A stretch of 64,000 nucleotides of DNA from Leptospirales bacterium (GCA_013297885.1 JAAFIR010000011.1:1-64000); one strand, 5' to 3'. Positions 36,122-45,215 are shown, counted from the stretch's first letter. Notes: generated from the letters alone by a model not told the origin. Made by a program: numbers and translations.

Positions 36122-36948
36122 TTTGCTTTATGCCTATTAGCAAAGTAGTATTGAATTAAGTTGATGAAAAAAAATAGTACAAAAGAAATCATTAAAAGAG
36201 TAAGAGCAATTGCAGTGGCACCATTATAATCATATTGTTCTAGTTTAGTTAAAATTATAAGCGGAGTGATTTCACTTACCATTGGCATATTCCCCGAAAT
36301 AAAAATCACTGAGCCATATTCCCCAAGTCCTCTTGCAAATGACAAAACAAATCCACTGATTATACTTGGAAGTATACTTGGAAGTATAATTTTTGTAAAA
36401 GTTTGAAATCTATTTGCACCAAGGCTTGCAGCAGCTTCTTCTAGTTCCACTTCAAATTCTTCAAGCACAGGCTCAACTGATCGCACAATAAACGGAAGCC
36501 CAATAAAAGTTAGAGCCAAATAAATTCCAATTGGAGTATATGCCACTTTGATTCCAATTTTTTCTAAAGCAGATCCAAGAAATCCATTTGGAGAATAAAT
36601 TGTAGCAAGTGTAATTCCAGCTACTGCTGTGGGCAAAGCAAAAGGCAAGTCAACCAATGCATCAAAAATTTTCCTACCAAAAAAATCGTACCGCACAAGC
36701 ACCCATGCAATCAGTACACCAATAAAAACATCTGTGATAGCAGCAAAAAATGAAGCTGTGAATGATAATTTGAAAGCAGCCAGAACTCTTTCTTCACTAA
36801 TCGTAGTATAAAATTCTGAAAAAGATTGTGCTGATGCTTTAAAAAAAAGTCCAGCAATTGGGATTAAAACAATCAAGCAAAGATAAAAAACAGTATAACC
36901 GAGGGAAATTCCAAAACCCGGTAATATATTTTTCTTTTTTCCTTTCAC
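36118..36948 (-). CDS. cysT: Sulfate ABC importer permease CysT (CysU)
   Basis: 276 residues, six helices. EAA loop LEEAAASLGANRFQTFTKI; GLGEYGSVIFISGNMPM is typical of CysT/CysU. The start is GTG at 36948; the nearby ATG is out of frame. First gene of the cysTWA operon. Confidence 0.9.
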   Translation of the reverse strand: MKGKKKNILPGFGISLGYTVFYLCLIVLIPIAGLFFKASAQSFSEFYTTISEERVLAAFKLSFTASFFAAITDVFIGVLIAWVLVRYDFFGRKIFDALVDLPFALPTAVAGITLATIYSPNGFLGSALEKIGIKVAYTPIGIYLALTFIGLPFIVRSVEPVLEEFEVELEEAAASLGANRFQTFTKIILPSILPSIISGFVLSFARGLGEYGSVIFISGNMPMVSEITPLIILTKLEQYDYNGATAIALTLLMISFVLFFFINLIQYYFANRHKAK

Positions 36949-37046
36949 ATTTCCATTTCTAATATATTGAATGCTTTGTCAAATATATAAGAATTGAATT
37001 TTCAGATAATTTTCTTTATTTTGGAAAAGATTCTATTTCATTTCAA

Positions 37047-37164
37047 GCGTTAGGGATTGTAGCGTTTCTCGCTGAAAGCGAGAAGTAGCGAAAAGCCCGA
37101 CTTTTCTTTTACTATTATCAAATAATACTATCGTCAAATGATTGTAGTAAAAGAAAAGGAACGC
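37047..37164 (+). repeat. Dispersed three-arm repeat, copy 7
   Basis: Outer helix GCGTT (37047-37051) with AACGC (37160-37164). Inner GGG/CCC. First arm TTCTCGCT with AGCGAGAA; second arm CTTTTCTTTTACTA with TAGTAAAAGAAAAG. A further hairpin, ATACTCTCAT with ATGAGAGTAT around 37210-37250, lies between it and ilvD. That hairpin resembles the second arm of copy 4, including the CGATAGTAT loop. Confidence 0.8.
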
Positions 37165-37259
37165 ACAGCTGAGTAATTGATAATTTCAATAGTTAGAAAA
37201 TATCATCATACTCTCATCAAACGATAGTATTGTGCAATGAGAGTATTCACAAAAAAATT

Positions 37260-38942
37260 CTAAATCAAATTGGTAACAGCACCATTTGAAGCAGATTGAA
37301 CAAGCTTTACATATTTCGCTAGAACACCGGATTTAAATCTTGGTTCAGGTTGTTTCCATTCGCTAAGACGTTTTTTAATTTCTTCTTCAGGGAGTTTGAG
37401 TTCCAAAAGATTTTTTGTTGCATCAATTGTAACAGTGTCGCCATTTTTTAAAATTGCAATTGGGCCACCATCAAACGCTTCAGGAGTGATATGACCCACA
37501 ACAAGACCATGAGTTCCACCGCTAAATCTTCCATCTGTCATTAACCCAACATCTTCACCAAGACCTTTTCCGATGATAGCAGCTGTGACAGCTAGCATTT
37601 CTCGCATACCAGGACCACCTTTTGGACCTTCGTAGCGAATTACAATTACATCACCTTTTTCAATTTTGTCATCCATGATTGCATTAAAACATTCTTCCTC
37701 ACCATCAAAAACTTTTGCAGGTCCTGTGATTGCATATTTTGTTAGTCCAGAAATTTTTGCAACAGCACCATCTGGTGAAAGATTGCCTTTCAGTATAACA
37801 AGAGTTCCAGAAGCATGAAGTGGATTTGATTTTTCACGAACAATGATTTGGTTTTTTTCAAGTCCTCGCATCTCTTTTAAATTTTCTGCAATTGTTTTAC
37901 CTGTTACAGTGAGACAGTCACCGTGTAACATTCCGTCTGCGAGCATTTGTTTCATCACACCTTGAACTCCACCAGCTTTGTCTAAATCAGTCATTACATA
38001 TTTTCCACCTGGTTTTAAATCTGCCAAGTGTGGGGTAACTTTGCTTATGCGATCAAAATCTTCTAGACTCAAACCAACTCCCATTTCTTTTGCAATTGCA
38101 ATCAAATGTAAAACTGCATTTGTAGAACCACCTAGCACTAACACAACTCTAATTGCATTTTCAAAAGCATTTTTTGTGAGAATCATTTTTGGAGTAATAT
38201 TTTTTTTGATTAACTCAAACACAGCTTTACCAGCTTCATAAGAATCATTTTGTTTTCTTGCACTCACTGCTGGCATCGAAGCAGAACCGGGTAAACTCAT
38301 TCCAAGAGCTTCAATTGCTGATGACATTGTATTTGCAGTGTACATACCACCACAACTTCCTGCCCCTGGAATTGCATTTTGTTCTACACGTAAAAATTCT
38401 TCACGAGTAATTTTTCCTGCATTAAATTTTCCAACTGCTTCAAAAATGCTGACAATGTCAACATCAGCTCCATCACAATTTCCTGGCATAATTGTTCCAC
38501 CATATACAAATAAAGATGGAATATTGATTCTAGCAAGAGCCATGAGACAACCGGGCATATTTTTATCACAACCACCAAGAGCCACAACTCCATCATATCG
38601 CATTGCTTCAGTTACAAGTTCAATTGAATCAGCAATTACTTCTCTTGAAGGAAGTGAATAACGCATTCCATCATGACCCATACAAATTCCATCTGAGATA
38701 GTGATCGTATTAAAAATCTGAGGCATTCCTCCAGCTCTACGAATTCCTTCTTTTACTTTTTCAGCAAGAGTGTTGATATGATAATTACAAGGTGTAATCT
38801 CAGCCCAAGTGGAAGCAACTCCAATCATTGGTTTTGAAAAATCTTCATCAGTAAAACCAACTGCTCTAAGCATGGCACGATTTGGTGCACGATTATCTCC
38901 TTCAGTTACCATTTTGCTTCTAGATTTTAAATTCTCAGACAT
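37260..38942 (-). CDS. ilvD: Dihydroxy-acid dehydratase
   Basis: 560 residues; dehydrates 2,3-dihydroxy-isovalerate (and the methylvalerate) in valine/isoleucine synthesis, and feeds leucine. Cys ligands of the Fe-S cluster in [10 protein letters not shown] and [14 protein letters not shown]; also [14 protein letters not shown] and [25 protein letters not shown] site before the ATG. Monocistronic, flanked by repeats on both sides. ilvE lies 5 kb away. Confidence 0.95.
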   Translation of the reverse strand: MSENLKSRSKMVTEGDNRAPNRAMLRAVGFTDEDFSKPMIGVASTWAEITPCNYHINTLAEKVKEGIRRAGGMPQIFNTITISDGICMGHDGMRYSLPSREVIADSIELVTEAMRYDGVVALGGCDKNMPGCLMALARINIPSLFVYGGTIMPGNCDGADVDIVSIFEAVGKFNAGKITREEFLRVEQNAIPGAGSCGGMYTANTMSSAIEALGMSLPGSASMPAVSARKQNDSYEAGKAVFELIKKNITPKMILTKNAFENAIRVVLVLGGSTNAVLHLIAIAKEMGVGLSLEDFDRISKVTPHLADLKPGGKYVMTDLDKAGGVQGVMKQMLADGMLHGDCLTVTGKTIAENLKEMRGLEKNQIIVREKSNPLHASGTLVILKGNLSPDGAVAKISGLTKYAITGPAKVFDGEEECFNAIMDDKIEKGDVIVIRYEGPKGGPGMREMLAVTAAIIGKGLGEDVGLMTDGRFSGGTHGLVVGHITPEAFDGGPIAILKNGDTVTIDATKNLLELKLPEEEIKKRLSEWKQPEPRFKSGVLAKYVKLVQSASNGAVTNLI

Positions 38943-38965
38943 ATTTATTCCTTAATAAAAGTTTT

Positions 38966-39099
38966 GGCGATTGGTCGTTTAACATTACTTAAACGAAAAA
39001 TTTGGTAATTCCAAAAACGACCATCCCGCTTTTCGAGGCTTCGCTTTCGCTACGGTCTTGCGAGCAAGACTGCTACCGCACCTCTTCAATCGGTATCGC
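38966..39099 (-). repeat. Dispersed three-arm repeat, copy 8
   Basis: On the minus strand. Outer GCGAT (39099-39095) with ATCGC (38971-38967). Inner CCG pairs with CGG. First-arm base GAGG/CCTC and core GTCTTGC/GCAAGAC. Second arm GGTCGTTT with AAACGACC. The only copy between two divergent gene starts (ilvD and the gene at 39232), and the G/C-richest. Confidence 0.75.
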
Positions 39100-39231
39100 A
39101 TATATTTTTAAGTTGTGGAACTTGCCTCTATTTACAAGAATTTTTTTGATTTAGGATTTGAATGGACTTATATATTTCTTTGTTGAAAAAGTAAACTTAC
39201 TAAAATATTCAAACAATTTTAAGGAGAATAT

Positions 39232-39932
39232 ATGAAATTCCATTATCCAAAATTTTATATTTATCTTTCTTTAACTGCTGAATCACTCACTCTGGTCTTT
39301 TCGGGTATTCTTTTTTATCACAAAATCGTTATATTTTATTATTTACCAAATTTAGCTTTATTCCTCTTATTTATCTTTTTTATTTACAGTGCATTTAATT
39401 CTTCATTTAACTTATTTGTAGATGAAGAATACCTCAGCTATAATAATTTTTTTTCAAAAAAAAATATCTATTTTAATAAAATTCAAAAAATTTATTTTTC
39501 TCATAAAGAAATGTCTTACTGGATAATTATAACTTATGAAAACAAAGAATATTTTATTTCAAAATATATAGAAAACTTCCAAGAGTTTATTTTTGTTTTA
39601 GAAGAAAAAGCAAAAGATAAATTTGAATTTACGATCAAAGAAATGCCTTTTGAAGTGCAAGAAAGCAAAAGATCTTTATATATTGCAGGATTTATTTTAA
39701 TTTTTTTAATTCTCGTTTCAGTTGTAATTCTGGTATTTAGTTTTAACTCAGATTTTTTATTTATAATTTTATTATAAATAATATTCAAAACGAAGTTATC
39801 TTTCAATTAAAATTTGTTTATTCTTCAAATGAAAAAGAAAAACATTTTACAATTACAGATACTATACTTAAACCTAAATTTCATGATGTTTTAAATTTTT
39901 TAAGAGAAAACTATTTGGATTATTTTAAATGA
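39232..39932 (+). pseudogene. Membrane protein with PH-like domain, frameshifted near its end
   Basis: The 181-residue frame has two N-terminal membrane helices, a PH-like middle (YNNFFSKKNIYFNKIQKI) and a third helix, then stops at 39777 in FNSDFLFIILL. One base away in the T6 run at 39753-39758, another frame continues as FFIYNFIINNIQNEVIFQLK and on through FTITDTILKPKFHDVLNF to 39932. The join makes one protein of about 232 residues. It shares its plan with the gene at 87-707. Decay, phase variation or read error are all possible. Confidence 0.5.
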
Positions 39933-40022
39933 GCGAAAGGTAGAACATTCTGAATATCATCCGCTCATTAATTTTTTTGTATTCTAAAATTTTCTATATT
40001 AAAATCTCAAAATAGAAAGTTT

Positions 40023-40385
40023 ATGGATATGAAATTTAAAACTATTCATTTGAAGCAGAACTTCTTGAATAAACAAATAATATTTTTAATCAAAAAAAAA
40101 TTTTTTAGAACTATACTTTTTAAAAAAAATAATTTTAAGTTTATAATTTTGATTTTAATCATTTCTTTAATACAATCAAAAGCCATATGGGAACAAAATA
40201 TTAATATTATTTGGTTATTTATTCTTGTTTGTATAATTTGGAATGTCTATAATTATCCAAGTAAAAATAACCAAGACTCTGAAAAAAATAATGGATCAAA
40301 TAATTGGAACCCTGACTCTGAAAATTCAAATTGTAATACTGATTCTACATCAGATGATCGTGGTGGTAGTGATGGTAGAGATTAA
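40023..40385 (+). CDS. Small membrane protein with Asn/Asp/Gly-rich tail
   Basis: 120 residues. Two hydrophobic segments (FIILILIISLIQS and IIWLFILVCIIWNVY), then a low-complexity polar tail ending DDRGGSDGRD. It looks like the C-terminal half of the protein at 42221 (two helices plus a Gly-rich tail) without its soluble domain, so it may be a truncated relative. The two flank the toxin-antitoxin island. Confidence 0.45.
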   Translation: MDMKFKTIHLKQNFLNKQIIFLIKKKFFRTILFKKNNFKFIILILIISLIQSKAIWEQNINIIWLFILVCIIWNVYNYPSKNNQDSEKNNGSNNWNPDSENSNCNTDSTSDDRGGSDGRD

Positions 40386-40465
40386 AAAAAAATATTATTC
40401 AACTAGGTAAATTAAATGTATTTCAATAAAGTTCTTGAATAAATTTTGTAATTCTGGTTAACTGA

Positions 40466-40498
40466 AATTTGAAATGATTCGAGTGTATTTAGACAACT
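40466..40498 (+). repeat. 33-base direct repeat, left copy
   Basis: Identical to 41758-41790. It covers the last bases before and the first eight codons of the PIN toxin gene. The repeats are 1292 bases apart and bracket the intact PIN/antitoxin/MNT/HEPN block, which could be lost or duplicated by recombination between them. Confidence 0.8.
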
Positions 40499-40920
40499 GC
40501 TGTTTTAATAGACCTTTTGATGACCAGACTAGTTTAAGTGTGAAACTGGAAACTGAGGCAAAATTGTTTATACAAAATAAAATTAAACAAAAAGAATTTG
40601 AATTGGTTTGGTCTTATATTTTAGAACAAGAAAACGATGATAATCCTTTTGAAGATAGAAAAGAAAATATTTTAGAATGGAATGAAATAGCTGTTTTAGA
40701 TATTTCACAAAATGAAGAAGTTTTAAATAAATCTGAAATTTATTTTAATTTTGGGTTTAAAAATAAAGATTCAATACATTTGGCTTGTGCTGAATATGCC
40801 AAATCAGATTATTTTATAACCACAGATAAAGGGATTCTCAAAAAAGCTGAGTTAGTTAGAGAGCTTTTAAAAATTATGAACCCAATAGACTTTATAAATA
40901 TATTAGAGGAGTTCAAATGA
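40474..40920 (+). CDS. PIN-domain toxin
   Basis: 148 residues. PIN acidic residues: first Asp in MIRVYLDNCCFNRPFDD, Glu in WSYILEQEN, Asp in FKNKDSIHLACAEYAK, and YFITTDKGIL. The YLDNCCFNRP opening marks a recognisable PIN subgroup usually paired with a small partner gene. It overlaps its partner by four bases (ATGA), toxin first. Confidence 0.8.
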   Translation: MIRVYLDNCCFNRPFDDQTSLSVKLETEAKLFIQNKIKQKEFELVWSYILEQENDDNPFEDRKENILEWNEIAVLDISQNEEVLNKSEIYFNFGFKNKDSIHLACAEYAKSDYFITTDKGILKKAELVRELLKIMNPIDFINILEEFK

Positions 40921-41129
40921 AAACAGATAATGAGATTCGAGTAGAAGGAATGAAAGTTTTATTTGCAAATATGGACTTGGTTGATGCTGAAAAATTTATT
41001 TCAATTATACTTAGAGATAGATTTGATTATACAAAATGGAGTCAGAAACTTTATGAAGGACTTACAGTTAGAGAGCTTAGTGCAAAAGCAATGAAACTTA
41101 GAAATTCAAAAAAGAGTATTGTTAAATGA
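40917..41129 (+). CDS. Antitoxin partner of the PIN toxin
   Basis: 70 residues: EIRVEGMKVLFANMDLVDAE then KFISIILRDRFDYTKWSQKL. The family commonly follows YLDNCCFNRP-type PIN genes; its fold is not known to me. Two more versions lie downstream (41840 and 42091). It overlaps the next gene by four bases, joining the MNT/HEPN pair into one operon. Confidence 0.7.
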   Translation: MKTDNEIRVEGMKVLFANMDLVDAEKFISIILRDRFDYTKWSQKLYEGLTVRELSAKAMKLRNSKKSIVK

Positions 41130-41419
41130 AAAATCTTGCAGAATTTAAACAAATAATATCTTCTTCAAAGCCAAAACTTGAACAAATTTATTTTATTAAA
41201 AGTATTGGAGTATTTGGTTCATTTATAAGAAACGAAGAAACCAATAAAAGTGATTTAGATGTATTAGTAGATTTTTATAAACCAATTGATTTATTTTTAT
41301 TTTTAGAATTAGAAGAAGAATTAGAAAAAGTATGTGGTATAAAAGTTGATTTAGTTTCTAAGGATTCTTTAAAACCAAATATTGGAAAAATAATATTAAA
41401 TGAAGTTCAATATATATGA
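41126..41419 (+). CDS. mntA: MntA-type nucleotidyltransferase antitoxin
   Basis: 97 residues. Minimal nucleotidyltransferase: GSFIRNEETNKSDLDVLVDF carries the GS...DxD active site, and a later Asp lies in GIKVDLVSK. MntA neutralises its HEPN partner by AMPylation. Overlaps the HEPN gene by four bases. Typical length. Confidence 0.85.
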   Translation: MKNLAEFKQIISSSKPKLEQIYFIKSIGVFGSFIRNEETNKSDLDVLVDFYKPIDLFLFLELEEELEKVCGIKVDLVSKDSLKPNIGKIILNEVQYI

Positions 41420-41769
41420 AAAGAATTTTTTTAGATTACTTGCAAGATATGCTGAATTCAATACAAGAAATCGAATCATTTATTAATGGCAGAAATTATG
41501 AAGAATTTAATGAAAATAAAATGTTAAAAAATGCAGTTATAAGAAGCCTTGAAGTTTTAGGTGAAGCAAGTAAAAATATTCCTGAAGAATTAAAAATGAA
41601 ATATTCAGAAATTCCTTGGAAAAGAATCTCAGGAATGAGAGACAAACTCATTCATAATTATTTTGGAGTTGACTACAGAATGGTCTGGGAAGTTTCAAAA
41701 AGTAAAATCCCTGAAATTAAACCCTTAGTAGAAAATTTAATGAAAAAAGAATCTGAAAATTTGAAATGA
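41416..41769 (+). CDS. hepT: HepT-type HEPN toxin
   Basis: 117 residues, helical. The RNase motif Rx4H is RDKLIHNYFG, followed by the VDYRMVWE expected for HepT, where the Tyr near the motif is the AMPylation target. EVLGEASKNIPEE and PWKRISGMRDK are standard. Its stop overlaps the ATG of the deleted PIN copy. Confidence 0.85.
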   Translation: MKRIFLDYLQDMLNSIQEIESFINGRNYEEFNENKMLKNAVIRSLEVLGEASKNIPEELKMKYSEIPWKRISGMRDKLIHNYFGVDYRMVWEVSKSKIPEIKPLVENLMKKESENLK

Positions 41770-41790
41770 TTCGAGTGTATTTAGACAACT
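41758..41790 (+). repeat. 33-base direct repeat, right copy
   Basis: Same 33 bases as 40466-40498; see there. Here it opens the internally deleted PIN copy. Confidence 0.8.
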
Positions 41791-41843
41791 CTTGTTTTAA
41801 TATAGCTTTTGAGTTTCTTTATTTTTATGAGGAGAACAAATGA
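41766..41843 (+). pseudogene. PIN toxin reduced to 25 codons by an in-frame internal deletion
   Basis: Starts MIRVYLDNSCFN like the intact PIN at 40474 and ends FYEENK in the manner of its LEEFK end, with the roughly 120 residues between missing. Both operon overlaps are kept (ATGA with the gene before and the antitoxin after). It cannot be a nuclease. The antitoxin behind it remains whole. Confidence 0.7.
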
Positions 41844-42052
41844 TTTCTGATACAGAAATAAAAGAAAATGGATTAAGAATTTTATTTGCAAATATGGATA
41901 GTATCGAAGTTGAAAGATTTATTGTATTAATTAAAACAGATACTTTTGATTATGTTCGTTTTCGAGAAAATCTTTGGGAAGATATTCCTTTAAGGAAACT
42001 TTATGAAAATGCTGCAAATCATTGGAAAGAAAAAAAAGAAAAATATTCTTAG
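41840..42052 (+). CDS. Second, orphan copy of the PIN antitoxin
   Basis: 70 residues; aligns along its full length with the protein at 40917 (GLRILFANMDSIEVERFIVL against GMKVLFANMDLVDAEKFISI; later FDYVRF). Its toxin is deleted, so it may persist as an anti-toxin or anti-addiction gene against the intact PIN. GAGGAG site upstream inside the PIN remnant. Confidence 0.65.
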   Translation: MISDTEIKENGLRILFANMDSIEVERFIVLIKTDTFDYVRFRENLWEDIPLRKLYENAANHWKEKKEKYS

Positions 42053-42089
42053 TCCTATTGACTTTATTAGAATTTGGGAGGAGATGTAA
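42045..42089 (+). pseudogene. C-terminal stub of a third PIN gene
   Basis: Reads ILSPIDFIRIWEEM then stop, against MNPIDFINILEEFK at the end of the intact PIN. Nothing else of that gene is left. It overlaps the end of the second antitoxin in another frame. Confidence 0.5.
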
Positions 42090-42090
42090 A

Positions 42091-42204
42091 ATGAGAAATG
42101 ATTTAGAAATCCAAAATGACGCTTTTAAGATTTTATTTCAAAAATTAGAATGTCTTAAAACTAAGAGATTTATTTCATTAACCCAAAAAAATAATTTTGA
42201 TTAA
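42091..42204 (+). pseudogene. Third PIN antitoxin, truncated
   Basis: 37 codons, MRNDLEIQNDAFKILFQKLE and on to KNNFD, matching the first half of the antitoxins at 40917 and 41840 up to the conserved FDY, where a stop falls. Has an own GGAGGAG-like site. Completes the picture of three PIN/antitoxin modules in decreasing repair. Confidence 0.6.
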
Positions 42205-42220
42205 ACAAAACAGAAAATTT

Positions 42221-42994
42221 ATGACAACCGAAGAAAAAATTTTATGGACTAAAATATCTTCATTTAGACTGGATGATGAAAACTCTTCTTTTAAATTTTC
42301 AGAGCGTCTTTCTAGAGAAAACGGTTGGACAATTTCATTTTCAAAAAAAGCAATTGAGGAATATAAAAAATTTATTTTTCTCTCTTGCATAACAAATGAA
42401 GGAGTGACTCCTTCTGATCAAGTTGACCAAGTTTGGCATTTGCATTTAACTTTTACAAAATCCTATTGGATTGATTTTTGCAAAAATACACTTTCTAAAG
42501 AGATTCATCATAATCCAACAAAAGGTGGAAATATTGAAGAAAAAAAATTTGATGATTTTTATACTTCAACACTCATACTATATAAAGAAAAATTTAAAAT
42601 CGATCCAACAAATTCCATTTGGCCTGAGAACAAAAAAAGATTTTCTGATATAAATTTTCAAAGAGTAAATCTAAAAAATTACTGGTTGTTAAAAAAACCT
42701 AAACTAATTAAAAAAAATATTTCGATACTAACAGTTGTTACACTTGCATGTTTTTTTATTTACTCTAAATCTGAGAATAGTTCATGGATAGTCTTAATTC
42801 CAGTTATAATTTTTAGTTTTGTAGTTTGGGAAATTTTTACTGAAAAGCTTCAAAAAAATAAAAGAAATAAAAATCGCAAAGATTCAACTGGATGCAGTTC
42901 TGGTTCAGGTTGTTCAGGTTGTTCAGGAGATTCAGGTGGTGACGGAGGAAGTGGATGCAGCGGTTGTGGAGGTGGTGGTGGAGGTGGAGATTAA
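42221..42994 (+). CDS. GRDP-like membrane protein with Cys/Gly-rich tail
   Basis: 257 residues. Residues about 30-135 match bacterial glycine-rich-domain-protein-like (GRDP) sequences: AIEEYKKFIFLSCI, then SDQVDQVWHLHLTFTKSYWI with a His pair, and HHNPTKGG. Two membrane helices follow near 170-215, then a tail of CSSGSGCSGCSG type ending in a Gly run, as in TIGR04222-like proteins. I moved the start from a TTG at 42197 to the ATG at 42221. Role unknown; Cys-rich Gly tails may bind metal or be cross-linked. It is a related partner of 40023. Confidence 0.65.
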   Translation: MTTEEKILWTKISSFRLDDENSSFKFSERLSRENGWTISFSKKAIEEYKKFIFLSCITNEGVTPSDQVDQVWHLHLTFTKSYWIDFCKNTLSKEIHHNPTKGGNIEEKKFDDFYTSTLILYKEKFKIDPTNSIWPENKKRFSDINFQRVNLKNYWLLKKPKLIKKNISILTVVTLACFFIYSKSENSSWIVLIPVIIFSFVVWEIFTEKLQKNKRNKNRKDSTGCSSGSGCSGCSGDSGGDGGSGCSGCGGGGGGGD

Positions 42995-43050
42995 AAAAAA
43001 TCTTAAATAAAATTTCTCCTACTCAGATTCTATGAATTCCCCAATACTAA

Positions 43051-43183
43051 GCGAAAGTGATTGAAACGGGGTCAAAATTTTTTGGATAAAAAATTTTGAC
43101 CTGAGTTGAAAGAACGGTTTTTTTCCATTGTACGGAAATAGATTTACCGATTAATCAGTGTTATGTGGAAAAAAATTCGCCCC
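43051..43183 (+). repeat. Dispersed three-arm repeat, copy 9
   Basis: Outer GCGAA (43051-43055) with TTCGC (43176-43180). Inner GTG against AAC (two of three pairs). First-arm base AAC/GTT, then GTCAAAATTTTTT-type arm and complement. Second arm TTTTTTTCCA with TGGAAAAAAA; loop contains TTAATCAGTGTTA. The preceding CAATACTAAG is shared with copy 3. Between convergent gene ends. Confidence 0.8.
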
Positions 43184-43221
43184 AAAATTATATAGAAAAT
43201 TTCATTTATTAAAACAAATAA

Positions 43222-43941
43222 CTAATTCTGTAAAAATTTAGCTATGTTCAAATAAACTTCTGGATGAACCAAAAATCCAATATGAGTGGATTCAATTTCT
43301 TTATGAGTGATGTTTGGAGAATAAGGATCAATACAAGCTTGCCAGCTAACTATATTGTCTTGTTTGGAATAAAAAGATAAAATTGGAAGTTGAATTGGGT
43401 TTTCATATCTCAAATCAATTTCATTTTCTAATTCATCTACAGATTTATATTTACCTAAATTATATCTACTCACAACAGATGTATATTTTGGTCCGCCAAT
43501 GACAGGTGAACCAAATGTGACAACTTTAGAAATTTTATCTTGGTTGTCTCTTGCAACTTCTCGAGCGAGGTAGCCCCCTAAACTCCAACCAATTAAAATG
43601 ACTTTTTTGTTGTCTTTAGAAAATTCATTTCTGATTAATTCATTTAATTGTTCTAATAAAATAGGAACATCTCCGTGGTTGTATCCAAGTCCCCAACCCT
43701 GAGATTTGTATCCTAAATGGTCTAAATACTTTCTTAATAAAACTGTATAATTATCATTTGAAGCATAACCAGGTATGACAATTATTTTTTCTCCATTCCC
43801 TTTTGAAACATTCAAAACTTCTTGTAAATTTAAACCTAATTTTAAAAAATCCACAACACCTAATAATTCTAGAGGTAACTGGTAAATGGATGGAATTTTA
43901 AATTTTTTTCTTTCTTCTAAATTAATTTTTACTGTAGTCAT
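43222..43941 (-). CDS. Alpha/beta hydrolase (lipase/esterase-like)
   Basis: 239 residues. Nucleophile elbow GWSLGG, catalytic Asp in YSKQDNIVSW, His in ESTHIGFLVHP; oxyanion-side IVIPGYASNDNY. Such PGxxS/N forms with a long early loop resemble triacylglycerol lipase-like proteins, no signal peptide. The ATG at 43941 has AAGGA at good spacing, better than the ATG two codons upstream. Substrate unknown. Confidence 0.75.
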   Translation of the reverse strand: MTTVKINLEERKKFKIPSIYQLPLELLGVVDFLKLGLNLQEVLNVSKGNGEKIIVIPGYASNDNYTVLLRKYLDHLGYKSQGWGLGYNHGDVPILLEQLNELIRNEFSKDNKKVILIGWSLGGYLAREVARDNQDKISKVVTFGSPVIGGPKYTSVVSRYNLGKYKSVDELENEIDLRYENPIQLPILSFYSKQDNIVSWQACIDPYSPNITHKEIESTHIGFLVHPEVYLNIAKFLQN

Positions 43942-44064
43942 TTTCATCCTTATTGTTTATTAGACAAAATCTCAAATCAATTTTAGAATTTATTTTTTTA
44001 AATAAGAACCATCAATACAAATTAATTCTAAATTTTATTTGGGAAATTAAAATAATAAATAGTC

Positions 44065-44979
44065 TTAATAAATTTTAGTTAGCCAATGAGAATATTCATC
44101 AAATTCATTGTGAACAATTTTAAAGAATTTATCTTGAATTTTTTTTGTAACTTCACCAATTTTTCCATTTCCAATCATTCGTTTATCTATTTCAGAAACC
44201 CATGCAACTTGAACACCAGTTCCAGAAAAAAATACTTCTTCAGCAGTGTAAAGTTCACCTCTTGTAACTTCTCTTTCAATCACTTCAAATCCATCTTTTT
44301 TTGCAAATTCGATCAAAGATTTTCTTGTGATTCCCTCGAGAATGGATGAACTTAAACTAGGTGTGATTATTTTTCCATCACGAACAATAAAAATATTTTC
44401 TGCTGAACCCTCAGATACATAGCCTTTTGAATCTAAAAAAATAGCTTCATCCAAACCATTTTGAACAGCTTCTGATTTTGCTAGTGCAGAATTTACATAA
44501 CCACCACCCGCTTTTGACATGGTTGGAATTGAGTTGTCGTCAATCCTTCTCCAAGTTGAAATCATCGTGCGAAGTCCTTTTTTTGTATCTAGATAATCAT
44601 TTAATGGTAAAATATAAATTGCAAGGTCTGCTTTTACATCATGAAAACGTGGAGAGAGTTGAAGAGCAGAAGTATAAATAAATGGTCTAAGATAAATATT
44701 TTCTTTGTAACCAGAAGCTAAAACTAAATCAAAAATAATTTGTTTTAATTCTTTTTCAGTCATTTTAATTTGAAGTTGCAACATCTTAGCTGAGTTCAAA
44801 AGTCTTTTTGCATGTTCATCTAAACGAAAGATATATAAATTTTTTTTTGTTGAATTGTAATAGGCTCTGATTCCTCCAAACACCATTGTTCCATATTGTA
44901 GTGCATGAGTTTGGATGTTTAACATCGCTTTTTCTGAAGGAATAATTTTTCCTTGGAAGTAAGATAGATTCTTTGCCAT
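44065..44979 (-). CDS. ilvE: Branched-chain amino acid aminotransferase
   Basis: 304 residues, fold-type IV PLP enzyme; last step of valine, leucine and isoleucine synthesis. PLP Lys in TMSKAGGGYVNSALAK, substrate/phosphate loop in SEGSAENIF and FFSGTGVQVAWV. IRAYYNSTKKNLYIFRLDEH is usual for bacterial IlvE. Consistent with ilvD in the same region, though not in one operon. Confidence 0.92.
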   Translation of the reverse strand: MAKNLSYFQGKIIPSEKAMLNIQTHALQYGTMVFGGIRAYYNSTKKNLYIFRLDEHAKRLLNSAKMLQLQIKMTEKELKQIIFDLVLASGYKENIYLRPFIYTSALQLSPRFHDVKADLAIYILPLNDYLDTKKGLRTMISTWRRIDDNSIPTMSKAGGGYVNSALAKSEAVQNGLDEAIFLDSKGYVSEGSAENIFIVRDGKIITPSLSSSILEGITRKSLIEFAKKDGFEVIEREVTRGELYTAEEVFFSGTGVQVAWVSEIDKRMIGNGKIGEVTKKIQDKFFKIVHNEFDEYSHWLTKIY

Positions 44980-45089
44980 AAATTCAAAATTTAAAAAAAA
45001 CAGTTTTTTACAAGTAAAATAGTTTTTTATGTTTTGTTCTTAATTAAAAATTAAACAATCAAAATGAAGTAATTTAATAATTACTATTT

Positions 45090-45215
45090 GGGCGTTCTTT
45101 TCATTTACACCTGCCAGACAACAGTAGTATCATTTGACAGGAGTAAATGAAAAGTCGGGCTAGAAAAGGGTTTCGTCCCATGGACTTGCTATACAACCTT
45201 TTCTATCCCTAACGC
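45090..45215 (-). repeat. Dispersed three-arm repeat, copy 10
   Basis: On the minus strand. Outer GCGTT (45096-45092 side) pairs with AACGC: 5' strand at 45215-45211, 3' strand at 45096-45092. Inner GGG/CCC with A-G mismatch kept, then GAAAAGG/CCTTTTC as a nearly unbroken helix. Second arm ACTTTTCATTTAC-type with complement; loop with TCAAATGATACTA. The 5' end lies 18 bases past the stop of the AlkD-like gene. Confidence 0.8.
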
